A stretch of DNA of 54,121 nucleotides from CAXBNB01 sp040151475 (GTDB taxonomy: Bacteria; Bacteroidota; Bacteroidia; Cytophagales; Cyclobacteriaceae). The stretch lies in NCBI RefSeq assembly GCF_040151475.1, contig NZ_JBDKWG010000091.1:1-54121 (forward strand), in the 5' to 3' direction. Shown one piece after another: positions 8,486-17,813 of the stretch (positions within the stretch are counted from its first letter, which is position 1; each line of letters opens with the position of its first letter). The notes beneath the pieces are model-generated. The model was not told where the DNA came from. It ran no database searches and worked only from the letters and a program-made list of their open reading frames with translations. A program made the translations under genes and the position numbers.

Positions 8486-9955
8486 TTACTCCCAGCTTAC
8501 CTCCCGTACAAAATCCTTTGCGGCTACTGTAGTAAACTTTGCTCCTTTAGGCTTTACCAATGAAACAATGGAATCTTTACAGGTTGCTTTTTCCTGAAAA
8601 AGTACATTGACACTGTCCGACTTGTGATAAAGCACCAACTCTTTAAATGACTCTGGAATTTTTAATTCAATTTTGTTCTTTTGGGACACAACAAACTGTT
8701 TATCTTTCTCTGATACATTTTTGTGTTTGTGGCTTTTTACCAATTCAAATGCCTTTTCACATGAAGGCACTCCATAGCCAATGAAGTTATTACCAAAGGG
8801 ATATAAATGGGCAGACTGCTCTATTATTGATAAAATATCAAAGTTGGTCAAAGTACTGTCCATTTGCATGATACATGCTGACAAGCCGGTAATAACAGGA
8901 GCAGAAAATGATGTGCCGTTGGAAGCAAAGCATGAAACATTGGGTTTCATATACCCAAGTTTCTCCGGGCCTATGGAGCTATAAATGGCTTTGTTCCATG
9001 TTCTGAAATTAGTCGCTCCTACGGTGATTACACCTTTGGCATCCGCAGGCGTGGATAAAACTTTGAAGTCATTATTTCCATCATTTCCAGCAGAAACAAC
9101 CAATAGCATTCCCTTTTCTTCTGAAGCAATTCCGGCTGCTCTTGTTATGGCAGAAAACTTTCCATCTATCTGTTTTGGTAGATAATTTTCTTTTGGGTTG
9201 TCAAAACCGTTGGAATAACCCAAGGAGATATTGACCAACTTCACCTCTTGCTTTTCCATCCACTCAAGAGCCTGAATCAGGTATTCTTCCTCTTGACGGT
9301 ATTCCTTTCTACCATCATCAGTACGGGCTAGATAAAAATCAGCTTCTGTCGCCAAACCAAATCTCACATTCCTTTCGGCATTGACTCCTGAAATTTGCTC
9401 CCAAACCTCTGTCCCATGGCCATCATCTGCATACTTTGAACCTCCATATTCTTTCAATTCAGGAGTAATAAAGTCCTTGTAGGCTTTCACCAGATTATTT
9501 TTAAAAATATGAGCAAGTCCCTCCTTTTTATTTGCCTCCAAAAAACCTCCATCAATAATTCCTATTTTTACCCCTTTCCCTGTTAGCTCTTTATCAACGA
9601 AAAATTCTCCTTCTATCTGCTCAAGTGCAAAGCTTAAACCCATTTTTTCTTCATGAAATGCCATTGGAGCAAAATTCAATTCCATAACAGGCTGAATTTC
9701 ACCAACGAATGTGAGATGAGAAAGGGCTTTAACCTGGGAGTTCGTCAGTAAAGCTGTACCTGCATTGAGCCACCCGGAAAAGTAATCCAAATCGATATCA
9801 TAAGTAGCAAGTCTATCTTGGCAGGTTAAATCTAACCATTCGGAATTTTCGCAATTAATTCTGTCAAAGTAAATCCAATACTTTCTTTTCTGCTCACAAG
9901 AGACCAGTAGTAATAAAAGAAATACTAATTTTATCGTTGATTGATTTTTAATCAT
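8486..9955 (-). CDS. S8 (subtilisin-like) serine protease lipoprotein
   Basis: This 489-residue protein starts at the ATG at 9955 (a GTG 30 bases upstream is less likely). The N-terminus is a lipoprotein signal, LLLLLVSC, with the lipid-bearing Cys at about 19. A propeptide-like segment (NSQVKALSHLTFVGEI) resembles the end of an I9 inhibitor domain. The catalytic triad is complete: Asp in KIGIIDGGF (about residue 133), His in DDGHGTEV (about 180) and Ser in NGTSFSAPV (about 350). It is probably anchored in the outer membrane or periplasm. A short C-terminal beta domain of about 100 residues follows. Substrate unknown. Confidence 0.92.
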   Translation of the reverse strand: MIKNQSTIKLVFLLLLLVSCEQKRKYWIYFDRINCENSEWLDLTCQDRLATYDIDLDYFSGWLNAGTALLTNSQVKALSHLTFVGEIQPVMELNFAPMAFHEEKMGLSFALEQIEGEFFVDKELTGKGVKIGIIDGGFLEANKKEGLAHIFKNNLVKAYKDFITPELKEYGGSKYADDGHGTEVWEQISGVNAERNVRFGLATEADFYLARTDDGRKEYRQEEEYLIQALEWMEKQEVKLVNISLGYSNGFDNPKENYLPKQIDGKFSAITRAAGIASEEKGMLLVVSAGNDGNNDFKVLSTPADAKGVITVGATNFRTWNKAIYSSIGPEKLGYMKPNVSCFASNGTSFSAPVITGLSACIMQMDSTLTNFDILSIIEQSAHLYPFGNNFIGYGVPSCEKAFELVKSHKHKNVSEKDKQFVVSQKNKIELKIPESFKELVLYHKSDSVNVLFQEKATCKDSIVSLVKPKGAKFTTVAAKDFVREVSWE

Positions 9956-9995
9956 ATCTATTTTAACAGAACATAATGATAACACTTTTTTTTAT

Positions 9996-11288
9996 ATGAA
10001 GTATCTACCCATCGGAAAAGACCTTTTTATTCAAAACAGGAAAAAACTGGCAAGCAGGCTAAAACCAAAATCGGTCGCTATATTCAACTCCAGCGACATT
10101 ATGCCAACCAGTGCTGATGGCACCATGCCATTTATACAAGACGCAAATCTGTTCTATTTATCCGGTATTGATCAGGAAGAATCAATTTTATTACTTGCAC
10201 CGGGTTTTCCCGACGAACGTTTCCGTGAAATATTGTTTTTAAAAGAAACCAACGAGGAAATTGCGATTTGGGAAGGCCATAAATATACGGCGAATGAGGC
10301 ACAAGAAACTTCTGGAGTAAGAACCATAATGTGGTTGGATAAATTTGAAAATACACTCGCCACCATCATGGCCGAATCAGATGAAATCTATCTCGACACT
10401 AATGAGCATATTCGCAATTCTTCCAGGGTAGAAACCCGAAGTGACCGATTTGTCAAATGGTGTAAAAAACGATTTCCATTGCATCAGTACAACAGAATTG
10501 CTCCCCATTTATATGACCTTCGTTGTATAAAATCCAATTCTGAAATTGATCTGATCCAACATGCATGTAATATTACTGAAAGTGGATTTAGAAGGATACT
10601 GGACAAGACACATCCCGGAGTTTGGGAATATGAGCTTGAAGCGGAATTTAGTCATGAATTTCTCAGAAAACGATCAAGAGGATTTGCTTACGATCCAATT
10701 ATAGCTTCAGGAGCAAATGCCTGCGTGTTGCATTATGTGGAAAACAATCAACAATGCATGGATGGTGATTTGCTTCTAATGGATGTAGGTGCAGAATATG
10801 CCAATTACAATGCAGACATGACCCGAACGATACCTGTAAATGGCAAGTTCAGTAAAAGACAAAGGGCTGTGTATGATGCGGTTTTGAGAGTGAAGAATGT
10901 TGCTACAGCTATGCTCATCCCTGGCAATGTGATTCCTGATTACCATAAAGCAGTAGGTGAAGTGATGGAAAAGGAACTGGTTGATCTGGGACTAATAAGT
11001 ACTTCTGACATCAAAAACCAGAAAGCTGAGTGGTCTGCATACAAAAAATATTTTATGCATGGCACTTCCCATCACCTGGGTCTCAATGTACACGATGTAG
11101 CCAGTATTTATAAAAAAATTGAACCCGGAATGGTTTTTACCGTCGAACCTGGAATCTACATTAGAGAAGAAGGAATTGGTATTAGGCTCGAAGACAATAT
11201 AGTCATCACAGAGAATGGTCATATCAATTTGATGAAGAACATTCCTATTGAAGCAGATGAGATAGAAAGCCTTATGAATAAAGGTTGA
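9996..11288 (+). CDS. pepP: Xaa-Pro aminopeptidase (M24B)
   Basis: The enzyme removes N-terminal residues that precede proline. The 430 residues have the two-domain pita-bread layout: an N-terminal creatinase-like domain (to about residue 170) and the C-terminal catalytic domain. All five metal ligands of the dinuclear site are seen: Asp in MDVGAEY, Asp in NADMTRT, His in GTSHHLGLNVHD, Glu in EPGIY and Glu in RLEDN. There is no signal peptide, so it is cytosolic. It is transcribed divergently from the S8 protease with 40 bases between start codons. Confidence 0.95.
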   Translation: MKYLPIGKDLFIQNRKKLASRLKPKSVAIFNSSDIMPTSADGTMPFIQDANLFYLSGIDQEESILLLAPGFPDERFREILFLKETNEEIAIWEGHKYTANEAQETSGVRTIMWLDKFENTLATIMAESDEIYLDTNEHIRNSSRVETRSDRFVKWCKKRFPLHQYNRIAPHLYDLRCIKSNSEIDLIQHACNITESGFRRILDKTHPGVWEYELEAEFSHEFLRKRSRGFAYDPIIASGANACVLHYVENNQQCMDGDLLLMDVGAEYANYNADMTRTIPVNGKFSKRQRAVYDAVLRVKNVATAMLIPGNVIPDYHKAVGEVMEKELVDLGLISTSDIKNQKAEWSAYKKYFMHGTSHHLGLNVHDVASIYKKIEPGMVFTVEPGIYIREEGIGIRLEDNIVITENGHINLMKNIPIEADEIESLMNKG

Positions 11289-11295
11289 TTCTATA

Positions 11296-12033
11296 TTATT
11301 CGCTCAGAATCAACTTTCCTTTGCTGTAAGTTTCCACCTTTGGCGGATTGGCTGGTGTATTATAATAAATCACATTGCCATAACGATCAATCACTCCTTC
11401 TAAGGTTTGAACCGGATAAACCATGATGTCATTAGTACCATTCTGATAAAAAGATACATTTTGTGCGATAAGGTCTTTACCATAAAAACGGCCATCCCCT
11501 GTTTGAAAATCAATATTAAGATCGCTGACTGTACCTGTAATGTAAAAATTGGAAATCCTTTTAGTCGTAATGTTCAGCTCATTAGAAACAATATCCAGAA
11601 TATAATCCCCACTTGAATCTTTAGAATCAATAGATAAGGTGTCAAACTCCAAAGTATTTACAGAGCTGATGGTTGCTCCTCCTTCATATATAATTTGTTT
11701 TAAATCTGGCGTTGTGATCTGGATCTTTGTAGTTCCGTATTCCCGAACCCAATTGCATGAATTGTTGTTTTCAAAAGTTAATACTCCATCTTCTACTTCA
11801 ATAACCATTTCATCAAACAAATTTTCTCCCGTGATTAAAACAACAGACTGCTGTGGTGCCTGTTTGATCTCCACTTCTACATTTGAATAAATGTGGATTG
11901 CATCAAAAGAATTAGACAATTCAACCTGATATTCTAAAATATCTCCCGTCTTCTTCACACAATCATAGGCATCCTTGCTGTCACAAGACAGCAAAAACCA
12001 GAGTACCGATATGTAAGGTATAATGTGCCTCAT
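11296..12033 (-). CDS. DUF2807 (head GIN domain) lipoprotein
   Basis: The protein has 245 residues and begins with a lipoprotein signal, VLWFLLSC (Cys17). The rest is a repetitive right-handed beta structure with the pattern of the DUF2807 / putative auto-transporter adhesin 'head GIN' domain: FDAIHIYSNVEVEIKQ, ITTPDLKQIIYEGGATI, LNIDFQTGDGRFYGKDL. Function is unknown for the family; it is very common in Bacteroidota as a surface or periplasmic protein. One base separates it from the upstream lipid A deacylase-like gene, so the two are probably co-transcribed. Confidence 0.88.
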   Translation of the reverse strand: MRHIIPYISVLWFLLSCDSKDAYDCVKKTGDILEYQVELSNSFDAIHIYSNVEVEIKQAPQQSVVLITGENLFDEMVIEVEDGVLTFENNNSCNWVREYGTTKIQITTPDLKQIIYEGGATISSVNTLEFDTLSIDSKDSSGDYILDIVSNELNITTKRISNFYITGTVSDLNIDFQTGDGRFYGKDLIAQNVSFYQNGTNDIMVYPVQTLEGVIDRYGNVIYYNTPANPPKVETYSKGKLILSE

Positions 12034-12034
12034 T

Positions 12035-13171
12035 TTACAACCTCCAGCCTACACCAAACTCACCTGCTTCTGCTTTTTGCAAGTGGGTTTTGAGCATAAA
12101 TGAAACAAATAGCTTTTCATTCAAATAGTATTTCAGACCCAACCTTTGATACTTTGGTTTGAACCTTTGATATGGTCTGTAAAAATAATGTCCGTATTGA
12201 AACAAAAAAGACAAATCATGCCAGAACAATTCATAACCAACAGTGACTCCTGCCCTTTTAAAATCAGGTTTTTCTTTCCCTCTTAGATTAGGATCATATT
12301 TAGCTTCTTCTCTCAAAGAATATGATACAAAATAATCCAACCCTACACTAAAAGCACTTTTTCTGGAAACCCTTTTATCTGCGTAAGTATTCAATACAAA
12401 AAAAGGGAAAACCCCATTCCCTTCCTTCAAAGATTCACTCAATCCTGTAGATACGCATACATTGTACTTGATTGGTTGACCGCTATAGTCTTCTTTTTCA
12501 TAAGATTTTTGTTCAATCTGCTTATCGTCTATTTTATAGATCAAACCCAAATTAGCAGCAATTATGTTTATCCCCTTGTTGGGTTTGCTGATAGAGGCAT
12601 TAGAAAAATGTGTCAGAGAAAAGCCACTTTTGACTGCCAATTTTTCTGAAATGTCGTGATCATAACTGAATTGCATCTGCATGGCAAACGAAAAAGTTGA
12701 CCCTAGAAAATTATTTTTATTATTGGTCTCTCTATCATAAGGATGGGTATGAAAAGCCGGGCCAAATGCAAATTTGAATTTAAAATCATGCTTTGAATCT
12801 CTATTCCTGTTGAAATAATAATTAAAATGAGCCATTGGAGAAACAGATTGACCTAAAACAGGATTGTTATAATCCAGATAGATCAACGTATATCCAACAT
12901 CGGGATAACGGTATTCATACTCCCACCTTTTATACCCATAAGTATGCTTATCATATTCCAAAACCACACCCGTAGGATGGGATACAGCTACATGAGCCAC
13001 TTCATCCGAATGTTTGAATATAAACCCTTTGAAATACTCCAGGCTAAATTGATGAGAGTATTGCTGATCGTGCTTTTGAGCCACTGCTGTATGCCCTAAT
13101 ATAACATACAAAACAACTCCATACCAAAATATATGTTTGCTGAAATGATTCGGTGAAATTAGCTTGATCAT
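12035..13171 (-). CDS. Acyloxyacyl hydrolase / PagL-like lipid A deacylase
   Basis: This is a 378-residue outer-membrane beta-barrel protein with signal peptide (cleavage near HTAVAQ). The segment FSLTHFSNASISKPNKGIN (about residues 185-203) matches the PagL active-site pattern, in which a His and a Ser two residues on act with a downstream Glu. PagL-type enzymes remove the 3-O acyl chain of lipid A at the outer membrane, changing permeability and immune recognition. It is longer than Pseudomonas PagL, with added periplasmic or loop regions, as in the Bacteroidota branch. It sits 16 bases behind fabD and 1 base before the DUF2807 gene: a likely three-gene unit. Confidence 0.83.
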   Translation of the reverse strand: MIKLISPNHFSKHIFWYGVVLYVILGHTAVAQKHDQQYSHQFSLEYFKGFIFKHSDEVAHVAVSHPTGVVLEYDKHTYGYKRWEYEYRYPDVGYTLIYLDYNNPVLGQSVSPMAHFNYYFNRNRDSKHDFKFKFAFGPAFHTHPYDRETNNKNNFLGSTFSFAMQMQFSYDHDISEKLAVKSGFSLTHFSNASISKPNKGINIIAANLGLIYKIDDKQIEQKSYEKEDYSGQPIKYNVCVSTGLSESLKEGNGVFPFFVLNTYADKRVSRKSAFSVGLDYFVSYSLREEAKYDPNLRGKEKPDFKRAGVTVGYELFWHDLSFLFQYGHYFYRPYQRFKPKYQRLGLKYYLNEKLFVSFMLKTHLQKAEAGEFGVGWRL

Positions 13172-13187
13172 GAAAGGAACTACCTCA

Positions 13188-14060
13188 TCATATTGCGCTC
13201 ACATTAGCTTCTCTATGTATTTTTTTTACCAACCCCTGAAGTACTTTTCCCGGCCCACATTCGATAAAATCGGTTGCTCCGTCAGCTATCATCTTTTCTA
13301 CGGATTGTGTCCATTTTACCGGAGCTGTCAGTTGAGCAATGAGATTTGATTTGATTTCGTTGACATCCTGATGAGGAAGTGCATCTACATTCTGATAAAC
13401 CGGGCAAATAGGTTTACTGAATAAGGTATTTTCAATGGCTTCTGCCAATTCTTGTCTGGCAGGCTCCATCAGAGGAGAATGAAAAGCACCACCTACTGGT
13501 AGTGGCAAAGCCCTTTTTGCACCCGCTTCCTTAAGTTTTTCACAGGCTATTTCTATTCCCTTATTAGAACCAGATATCACCAATTGACCCGGACAGTTGT
13601 AGTTTGCTGCCACCACTACTTCGTCTATTGAAGCGCATACATCTTCTACCACTTTATCTTCAAGTCCCAAAATAGCAGCCATAGTGGAAGGGTTTAGTTC
13701 ACACGCCTTTTGCATGGCAGCAGCCCTCTTGGAAACCAACATCAAACCGTCCTGAAATGTCAAAGTCTTATTAGAGACCAACGCAGAAAGCTCTCCCAGT
13801 GAATGACCCGCAACCATATCAGGTTTAAAATCTTCCGCTACCAAAGCAGCTATCACAGAATGTAGAAAAACAGCCGGTTGAGTTACATTAGTTTGCTTCA
13901 ACTCTTCATCAGTGCCTTCGAACATTATCTTGGACAAGTCAAAACCAAGTATATCGTTGGCTTCAAGAAATAGTTCTTTGGCTTGGCTGTTGCCTTCAAA
14001 TAACTCCTTACCCATTCCTGTAAATTGTGCTCCCTGACCGGGAAAGACGTATGCCTGCAT
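13188..14060 (-). CDS. fabD: Malonyl-CoA:ACP transacylase
   Basis: FabD loads malonyl groups onto acyl carrier protein for fatty acid synthesis. The 290 residues from the ATG at 14060 begin AYVFPGQGAQFTGMG, as all FabD do. An earlier TTG (14093) overlaps the probable -7 box and would add 11 foreign residues, so I reject it. The nucleophile lies in GHSLGE (about residue 90), the active-site His in GGAFHSPLM (about 200), with a conserved Arg between. It is the first gene of a probable unit with a lipid A deacylase-like gene and a DUF2807 gene, grouping acyl-chain supply with envelope remodelling. Confidence 0.95.
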   Translation of the reverse strand: MQAYVFPGQGAQFTGMGKELFEGNSQAKELFLEANDILGFDLSKIMFEGTDEELKQTNVTQPAVFLHSVIAALVAEDFKPDMVAGHSLGELSALVSNKTLTFQDGLMLVSKRAAAMQKACELNPSTMAAILGLEDKVVEDVCASIDEVVVAANYNCPGQLVISGSNKGIEIACEKLKEAGAKRALPLPVGGAFHSPLMEPARQELAEAIENTLFSKPICPVYQNVDALPHQDVNEIKSNLIAQLTAPVKWTQSVEKMIADGATDFIECGPGKVLQGLVKKIHREANVSAI

Positions 14061-14090
14061 ATTTGTATAATTATCTAATATTAAAAGTTG

Positions 14091-14098
14091 CAAACATA
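14091..14098 (-). promoter_or_regulatory. Putative -7 element upstream of fabD
   Basis: On the minus strand this reads TATGTTTG, a full match to TAnnTTTG, 30 bases before the fabD ATG. A -33 box is not clear. It supports the start at 14060 rather than 14093. Confidence 0.35.
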
Positions 14099-14173
14099 AA
14101 AGAGATCAGATTGAAATTATAATTTGGAATCAGCAATTTCAGCATTTAATAAGATTATTACAATTCAAGAGTA

Positions 14174-14602
14174 TCAAACCACATCCAAAAACCTACTTCT
14201 TAAGGCTGGTGTTGGGATAGCACAAGTATCAGATTTACCAAAAATAGCATACCTGTTTTTAGCAATAACATCATAAAAAAAATCCGTAATAAATCTGGGA
14301 AAAACCTGAAATACAGCTAACCAATTCCAAGGAGGTTTTAGAAATTTCGAAATTTCGAAAGCTGCCTTACTTTTCTTGAAAATCACATTATTATGGATAA
14401 AAACAATGCTTTCAAAGTCATTCGTTTTTTCGTTGTAAGAATGAAGTACGTTTTGACCAAAAGCAGACTGCAATGAAGCAAACTTCAACTCGCTCTGCCT
14501 TTCGTGCCTGATAATAAAATTTACAGAACTGTTGCAAAAATTACAGACTCCATCATACAAGACTATACTTTGATTGGTACTTATTTGAGAATCTGAACCC
14601 AT
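14174..14602 (-). CDS. DCC family thiol-disulfide oxidoreductase-like protein (DUF393)
   Basis: This 142-residue protein has the defining N-terminal motif VLYDGVCNFCN (about residues 15-25), where the DxxCxxC cysteines are thioredoxin-like. It continues with the family's FIIRHERQSELKFASLQS and ends RSRFLDVV. Members are predicted thiol-disulfide oxidoreductases, but their substrates are unknown. The coding start overlaps the end of the large T9SS protein gene by 22 bases in another frame, so translation of the two is likely coupled. Whether this protein helps disulfide handling of the secreted protein is speculation. Confidence 0.88.
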   Translation of the reverse strand: MGSDSQISTNQSIVLYDGVCNFCNSSVNFIIRHERQSELKFASLQSAFGQNVLHSYNEKTNDFESIVFIHNNVIFKKSKAAFEISKFLKPPWNWLAVFQVFPRFITDFFYDVIAKNRYAIFGKSDTCAIPTPALRSRFLDVV

Positions 14603-17469
14603 CCGTTAAACACTTCATTTGCTTTTGATGAATCCAACACATCGTAAGTCACTTCAGCTATATAATAATAAACTCCTGCCGGCAACTCAATTCCAGAGTT
14701 GGTTTTACCATTCCAATTGATCAGAATGCTGTTGACACTTCCTTCTCTACCCGTACCAGACTCATAGCTAAAAATCACTCCCCCTCCTCTGTCAAAAACT
14801 CTGAAATCTACGGACTCAACAAATCTTGGACAATTTGCTAAATCAAAATCAGGAATGCTGATACCTTCAAAATTGTCAACGAATGGTGAAAACACATCGT
14901 TTTTACCATCACCATTAGGACTAAAAACATTAGGTAAAACAAAATTGGGGCAATTGTCATACATTATGGTATCTGAAGGCTGACTCTGATTACCTGACCT
15001 ATCTACGGAAGTAATGTAGTAATACCCTTTAAATGAATCTAACCCTTCATGCGCAAATTGATTTCCTGTTTCATTTGCACCTACAATGACAAATGGCTCT
15101 TCTTTGGATTGTGAGTAATAAATATTAAAACTTGCAATGTCATCTTCGCATTCGCTGCTGAGATCCAATTCCCACGTAACCAAGTTGGAATAATCACTAA
15201 AAAAACACCCTTTGTCTTTGATAATCTCGGTACAATCCATCCCTTCATTTATTTTAAATGAAATTGGAGTACAAGGTGGATCCATATCATTCGGTTCTGC
15301 ACAAACTACCTGAGATTTGTTGACCAAGGGAGACATAATCAATGGGTTTCCATAACTTCCATTGGTCTCAACATAATAGCAGTAATTATGCATTTCGTCC
15401 AAGGGAACACCGTTGAACTCCCCATCATCAAGAAACTGTAGTCCTTCCTTTGTCACTTCTGCCGAATCGATCAACACTAAGAAATCCGGATTATCCGGAT
15501 CTACCCGATCACGGTAGATATAATGATACGGATAACTTTGTACTTCATTTGACCAGGGCACATTAGCATCCCACAACAATTGTATAGAATTTAACCCTGG
15601 TTCAAGTTCTAGTTTTACCGATGAAGCCGGAGTAGATGAATCCACATAAGTATTTCCTGAATTGATAAACAAGTCAATACGGTAGTTATACACCAAATCA
15701 GCAGTATTCAATCCTGTATCTGTAATTTGAGTTTCTGCTATTTTACCCAGGCTTACTTCATTTTGATTACCATCAAAACCTTCGCTTCTAAAGACTTCAT
15801 AAGTGTATGGCGGAGGAAATTGAACCGGATCAATTTCAAACGGTTCCAACCATTCTACTTTTATTTGCCCATTAACTCTGTCTGTTTTAATGACATCCAC
15901 TTTAATTGTTACCGGCGCATCTGCCAGAATTATATCACAGACCTCAGATGACACAACGCTTTCACCACCAGAAGGCTCTGGGAAAGTAGCCACTATCCGG
16001 TAGCAATAGTTTGCACCCGGAGCAAGTCCTTCTCCATTATTATCATCCCAAAATGTAGTTTTATAAATAACATTTTTGCTAGCATCGGTATATTTAATAC
16101 TGTCTATCGTTGCTATCAATTCATATCCTGAGTTTTCAGGAATTCCTAAATTACATTCGTCAGGAATAAAATTATAGCTATCGACTCTTCTCCATATTTG
16201 CATTTTATCTGCATTACCACAGTTGTACTCATTCCAATCGAGTTGTATTGCCCTTCCGGTTTGTACAGTAGTAGATAAACCCGTTGGTGCAGGGGCATAA
16301 ACTGTTATAGGTAAGGTTTTAAAATCGACCAACTTTGGGCCTAATGGAGGATTATCCGTTACTTTAAATTGTATATCGTAAGGCCTTTTTCTCACATGGC
16401 TACATTCTGTCTGCCATTTAAAATTTCCCGAAAGTGGTTGATTCCCAAAAACATCATTTGGTGTAAACGTTGCACGGTTGGTTGTAAATTCTAACGGGCC
16501 ACCAAACGCTTCCAATTTCACCTGATGACCGTCCTGATCTATTCCACGTATCACCTCGTCAATTAAAGTACCCGCCTCAACACATATTGGATCAGGAATA
16601 ATTACTTCTGGTCTATTGTTGTCGGTATCTTCTATTATGATTTGCATATCCCGGGTTACATACCCCAGGTTGTACCATACTCCCAGAATTAAGCGCCATT
16701 CCTGTACTATAAATGCTACATTGTATTCTCCTAAAAGCCCGGGGGCATCCCACACCAAATCCCCTGTAATGGCATCTATGCTGAAAGAAGGGGGGGCATT
16801 TTGATCTTCATTGGAGGTAGAATAATTATTACCGTAAAACTTTGGGTCATTGGGATCAACATATTCATCTACTTCCCTGTCCTTATATTGTTTAGGTACT
16901 ACCAATTTAAAAGAAAGACTATCGCCATCAATATCAAAAGCTCCCGGATTATGAATGAATCTTGCTCCAACAGCACCTTCATCTATTGGAGGAACTAAAA
17001 ATATCGGTGTATTATTTGTCCCAATAAAAGGGTCTATTAGCAATCTTGTTTCTACGTAAAATGGAGTATCAACAGAATGAGCCATGTTTTTCACATCAGC
17101 ATTCCTGTTTTTTTCATTAAACCTAACTATATATGCTCCGGGTGCCTGAAATGTATGTTCAATCTCAAATACATTGTATGCAATCTGCTTTTCTGCATCG
17201 ATTATCACTTCTCTTTGAAAAAACTGAGAGCCCTCTTCAATATTAATAATCGTACCATCTCCAAAATCAACTTCCCCTCCGCCAAATATGACATTTGAAC
17301 CCGTATCTGTATATCCAATGATGGAAAACTTATAGGTAAGACTGGAAGTTGATATTCGCATAGCAATAATCTCTCCTGCCCTGATATGAGTAGCTTCTAC
17401 CCTGCCATATGTGACAAGCGTTAATATGCTAAAAAATAAAAGAACAACCTTATTTCTTCTTGTCATCAT
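14581..17469 (-). CDS. Secreted T9SS cargo protein with gliding-motility C-terminal domain
   Basis: This 962-residue exported protein has a signal peptide ending near YGRVEA. N-terminal region: an HIRAGEI module followed by cadherin/PKD-like beta domains (SFSIDAITGDLVWDAPG). Middle: several fibronectin type III-like domains about 100 residues long (from about 395 to 840). C-terminus: the type B T9SS sorting domain, with VLPNVFSPNGDGKNDVF (about 865-880), then NWNGKTNSGIELPAGVYYY and the final GWVQILK. Such proteins are moved across the outer membrane by the type IX system and attached to the cell surface, often as adhesins or motility proteins. The ligand is not known. Confidence 0.93.
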   Translation of the reverse strand: MMTRRNKVVLLFFSILTLVTYGRVEATHIRAGEIIAMRISTSSLTYKFSIIGYTDTGSNVIFGGGEVDFGDGTIINIEEGSQFFQREVIIDAEKQIAYNVFEIEHTFQAPGAYIVRFNEKNRNADVKNMAHSVDTPFYVETRLLIDPFIGTNNTPIFLVPPIDEGAVGARFIHNPGAFDIDGDSLSFKLVVPKQYKDREVDEYVDPNDPKFYGNNYSTSNEDQNAPPSFSIDAITGDLVWDAPGLLGEYNVAFIVQEWRLILGVWYNLGYVTRDMQIIIEDTDNNRPEVIIPDPICVEAGTLIDEVIRGIDQDGHQVKLEAFGGPLEFTTNRATFTPNDVFGNQPLSGNFKWQTECSHVRKRPYDIQFKVTDNPPLGPKLVDFKTLPITVYAPAPTGLSTTVQTGRAIQLDWNEYNCGNADKMQIWRRVDSYNFIPDECNLGIPENSGYELIATIDSIKYTDASKNVIYKTTFWDDNNGEGLAPGANYCYRIVATFPEPSGGESVVSSEVCDIILADAPVTIKVDVIKTDRVNGQIKVEWLEPFEIDPVQFPPPYTYEVFRSEGFDGNQNEVSLGKIAETQITDTGLNTADLVYNYRIDLFINSGNTYVDSSTPASSVKLELEPGLNSIQLLWDANVPWSNEVQSYPYHYIYRDRVDPDNPDFLVLIDSAEVTKEGLQFLDDGEFNGVPLDEMHNYCYYVETNGSYGNPLIMSPLVNKSQVVCAEPNDMDPPCTPISFKINEGMDCTEIIKDKGCFFSDYSNLVTWELDLSSECEDDIASFNIYYSQSKEEPFVIVGANETGNQFAHEGLDSFKGYYYITSVDRSGNQSQPSDTIMYDNCPNFVLPNVFSPNGDGKNDVFSPFVDNFEGISIPDFDLANCPRFVESVDFRVFDRGGGVIFSYESGTGREGSVNSILINWNGKTNSGIELPAGVYYYIAEVTYDVLDSSKANEVFNGWVQILK

Positions 17470-17531
17470 TTAGTAAAATCCTTTTTCATTTCTAAATTCA
17501 CTCCTGTTAACAACCCATTCGTCTGTCACCC

Positions 17532-17539
17532 CAAATCTA
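17532..17539 (-). promoter_or_regulatory. Putative -7 element for T9SS cargo gene
   Basis: On the minus strand the box reads TAGATTTG (TAnnTTTG consensus) and lies 62 bases before the start codon. No clear -33 box was found. Confidence 0.35.
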
Positions 17540-17738
17540 CTGCCTAATAATTAAATTTTATTATTGAAACAGTTGATTTCAGCATTCTTTCCTCATTAAT
17601 TAAAACATGATTTTAACTTCCTTATTATCAAATAACAATACAATAGTAATTAAACAGACGTCCGTTACTCCCTACAATCTATATCATAAAGTTGGTTTTC
17701 AAAGATAATAGTTGTTAAATCATAAATATCAAAAACAC

Positions 17739-17770
17739 ATTGTTTCCTTAGCAATCGAACTATATCTTTG
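17739..17770 (+). promoter_or_regulatory. Promoter of sdhCAB operon
   Basis: A -7 box TATCTTTG (17763-17770) matches TAnnTTTG exactly. An ATTG -33 box (17739-17742) lies 20 bases upstream, close to the Bacteroidota primary-sigma spacing. The sdhC ATG follows 43 bases after the -7 box. Confidence 0.6.
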
Positions 17771-17813
17771 GGCTGGAAATTTTAATACATAATCACATTT
17801 ATTATATCTATAT

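Larger units (their letters stand above)
17470..17813. other. Divergent intergenic region between T9SS cargo gene and sdh operon
   Basis: The 344 AT-rich bases hold no credible gene. They contain a minus-strand TATATTTG-class box for the secreted protein (17532-17539, reading TAGATTTG) and the plus-strand sdh promoter (17739-17770). The middle part (17550-17730) shows no structure I can name. Confidence 0.6.
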
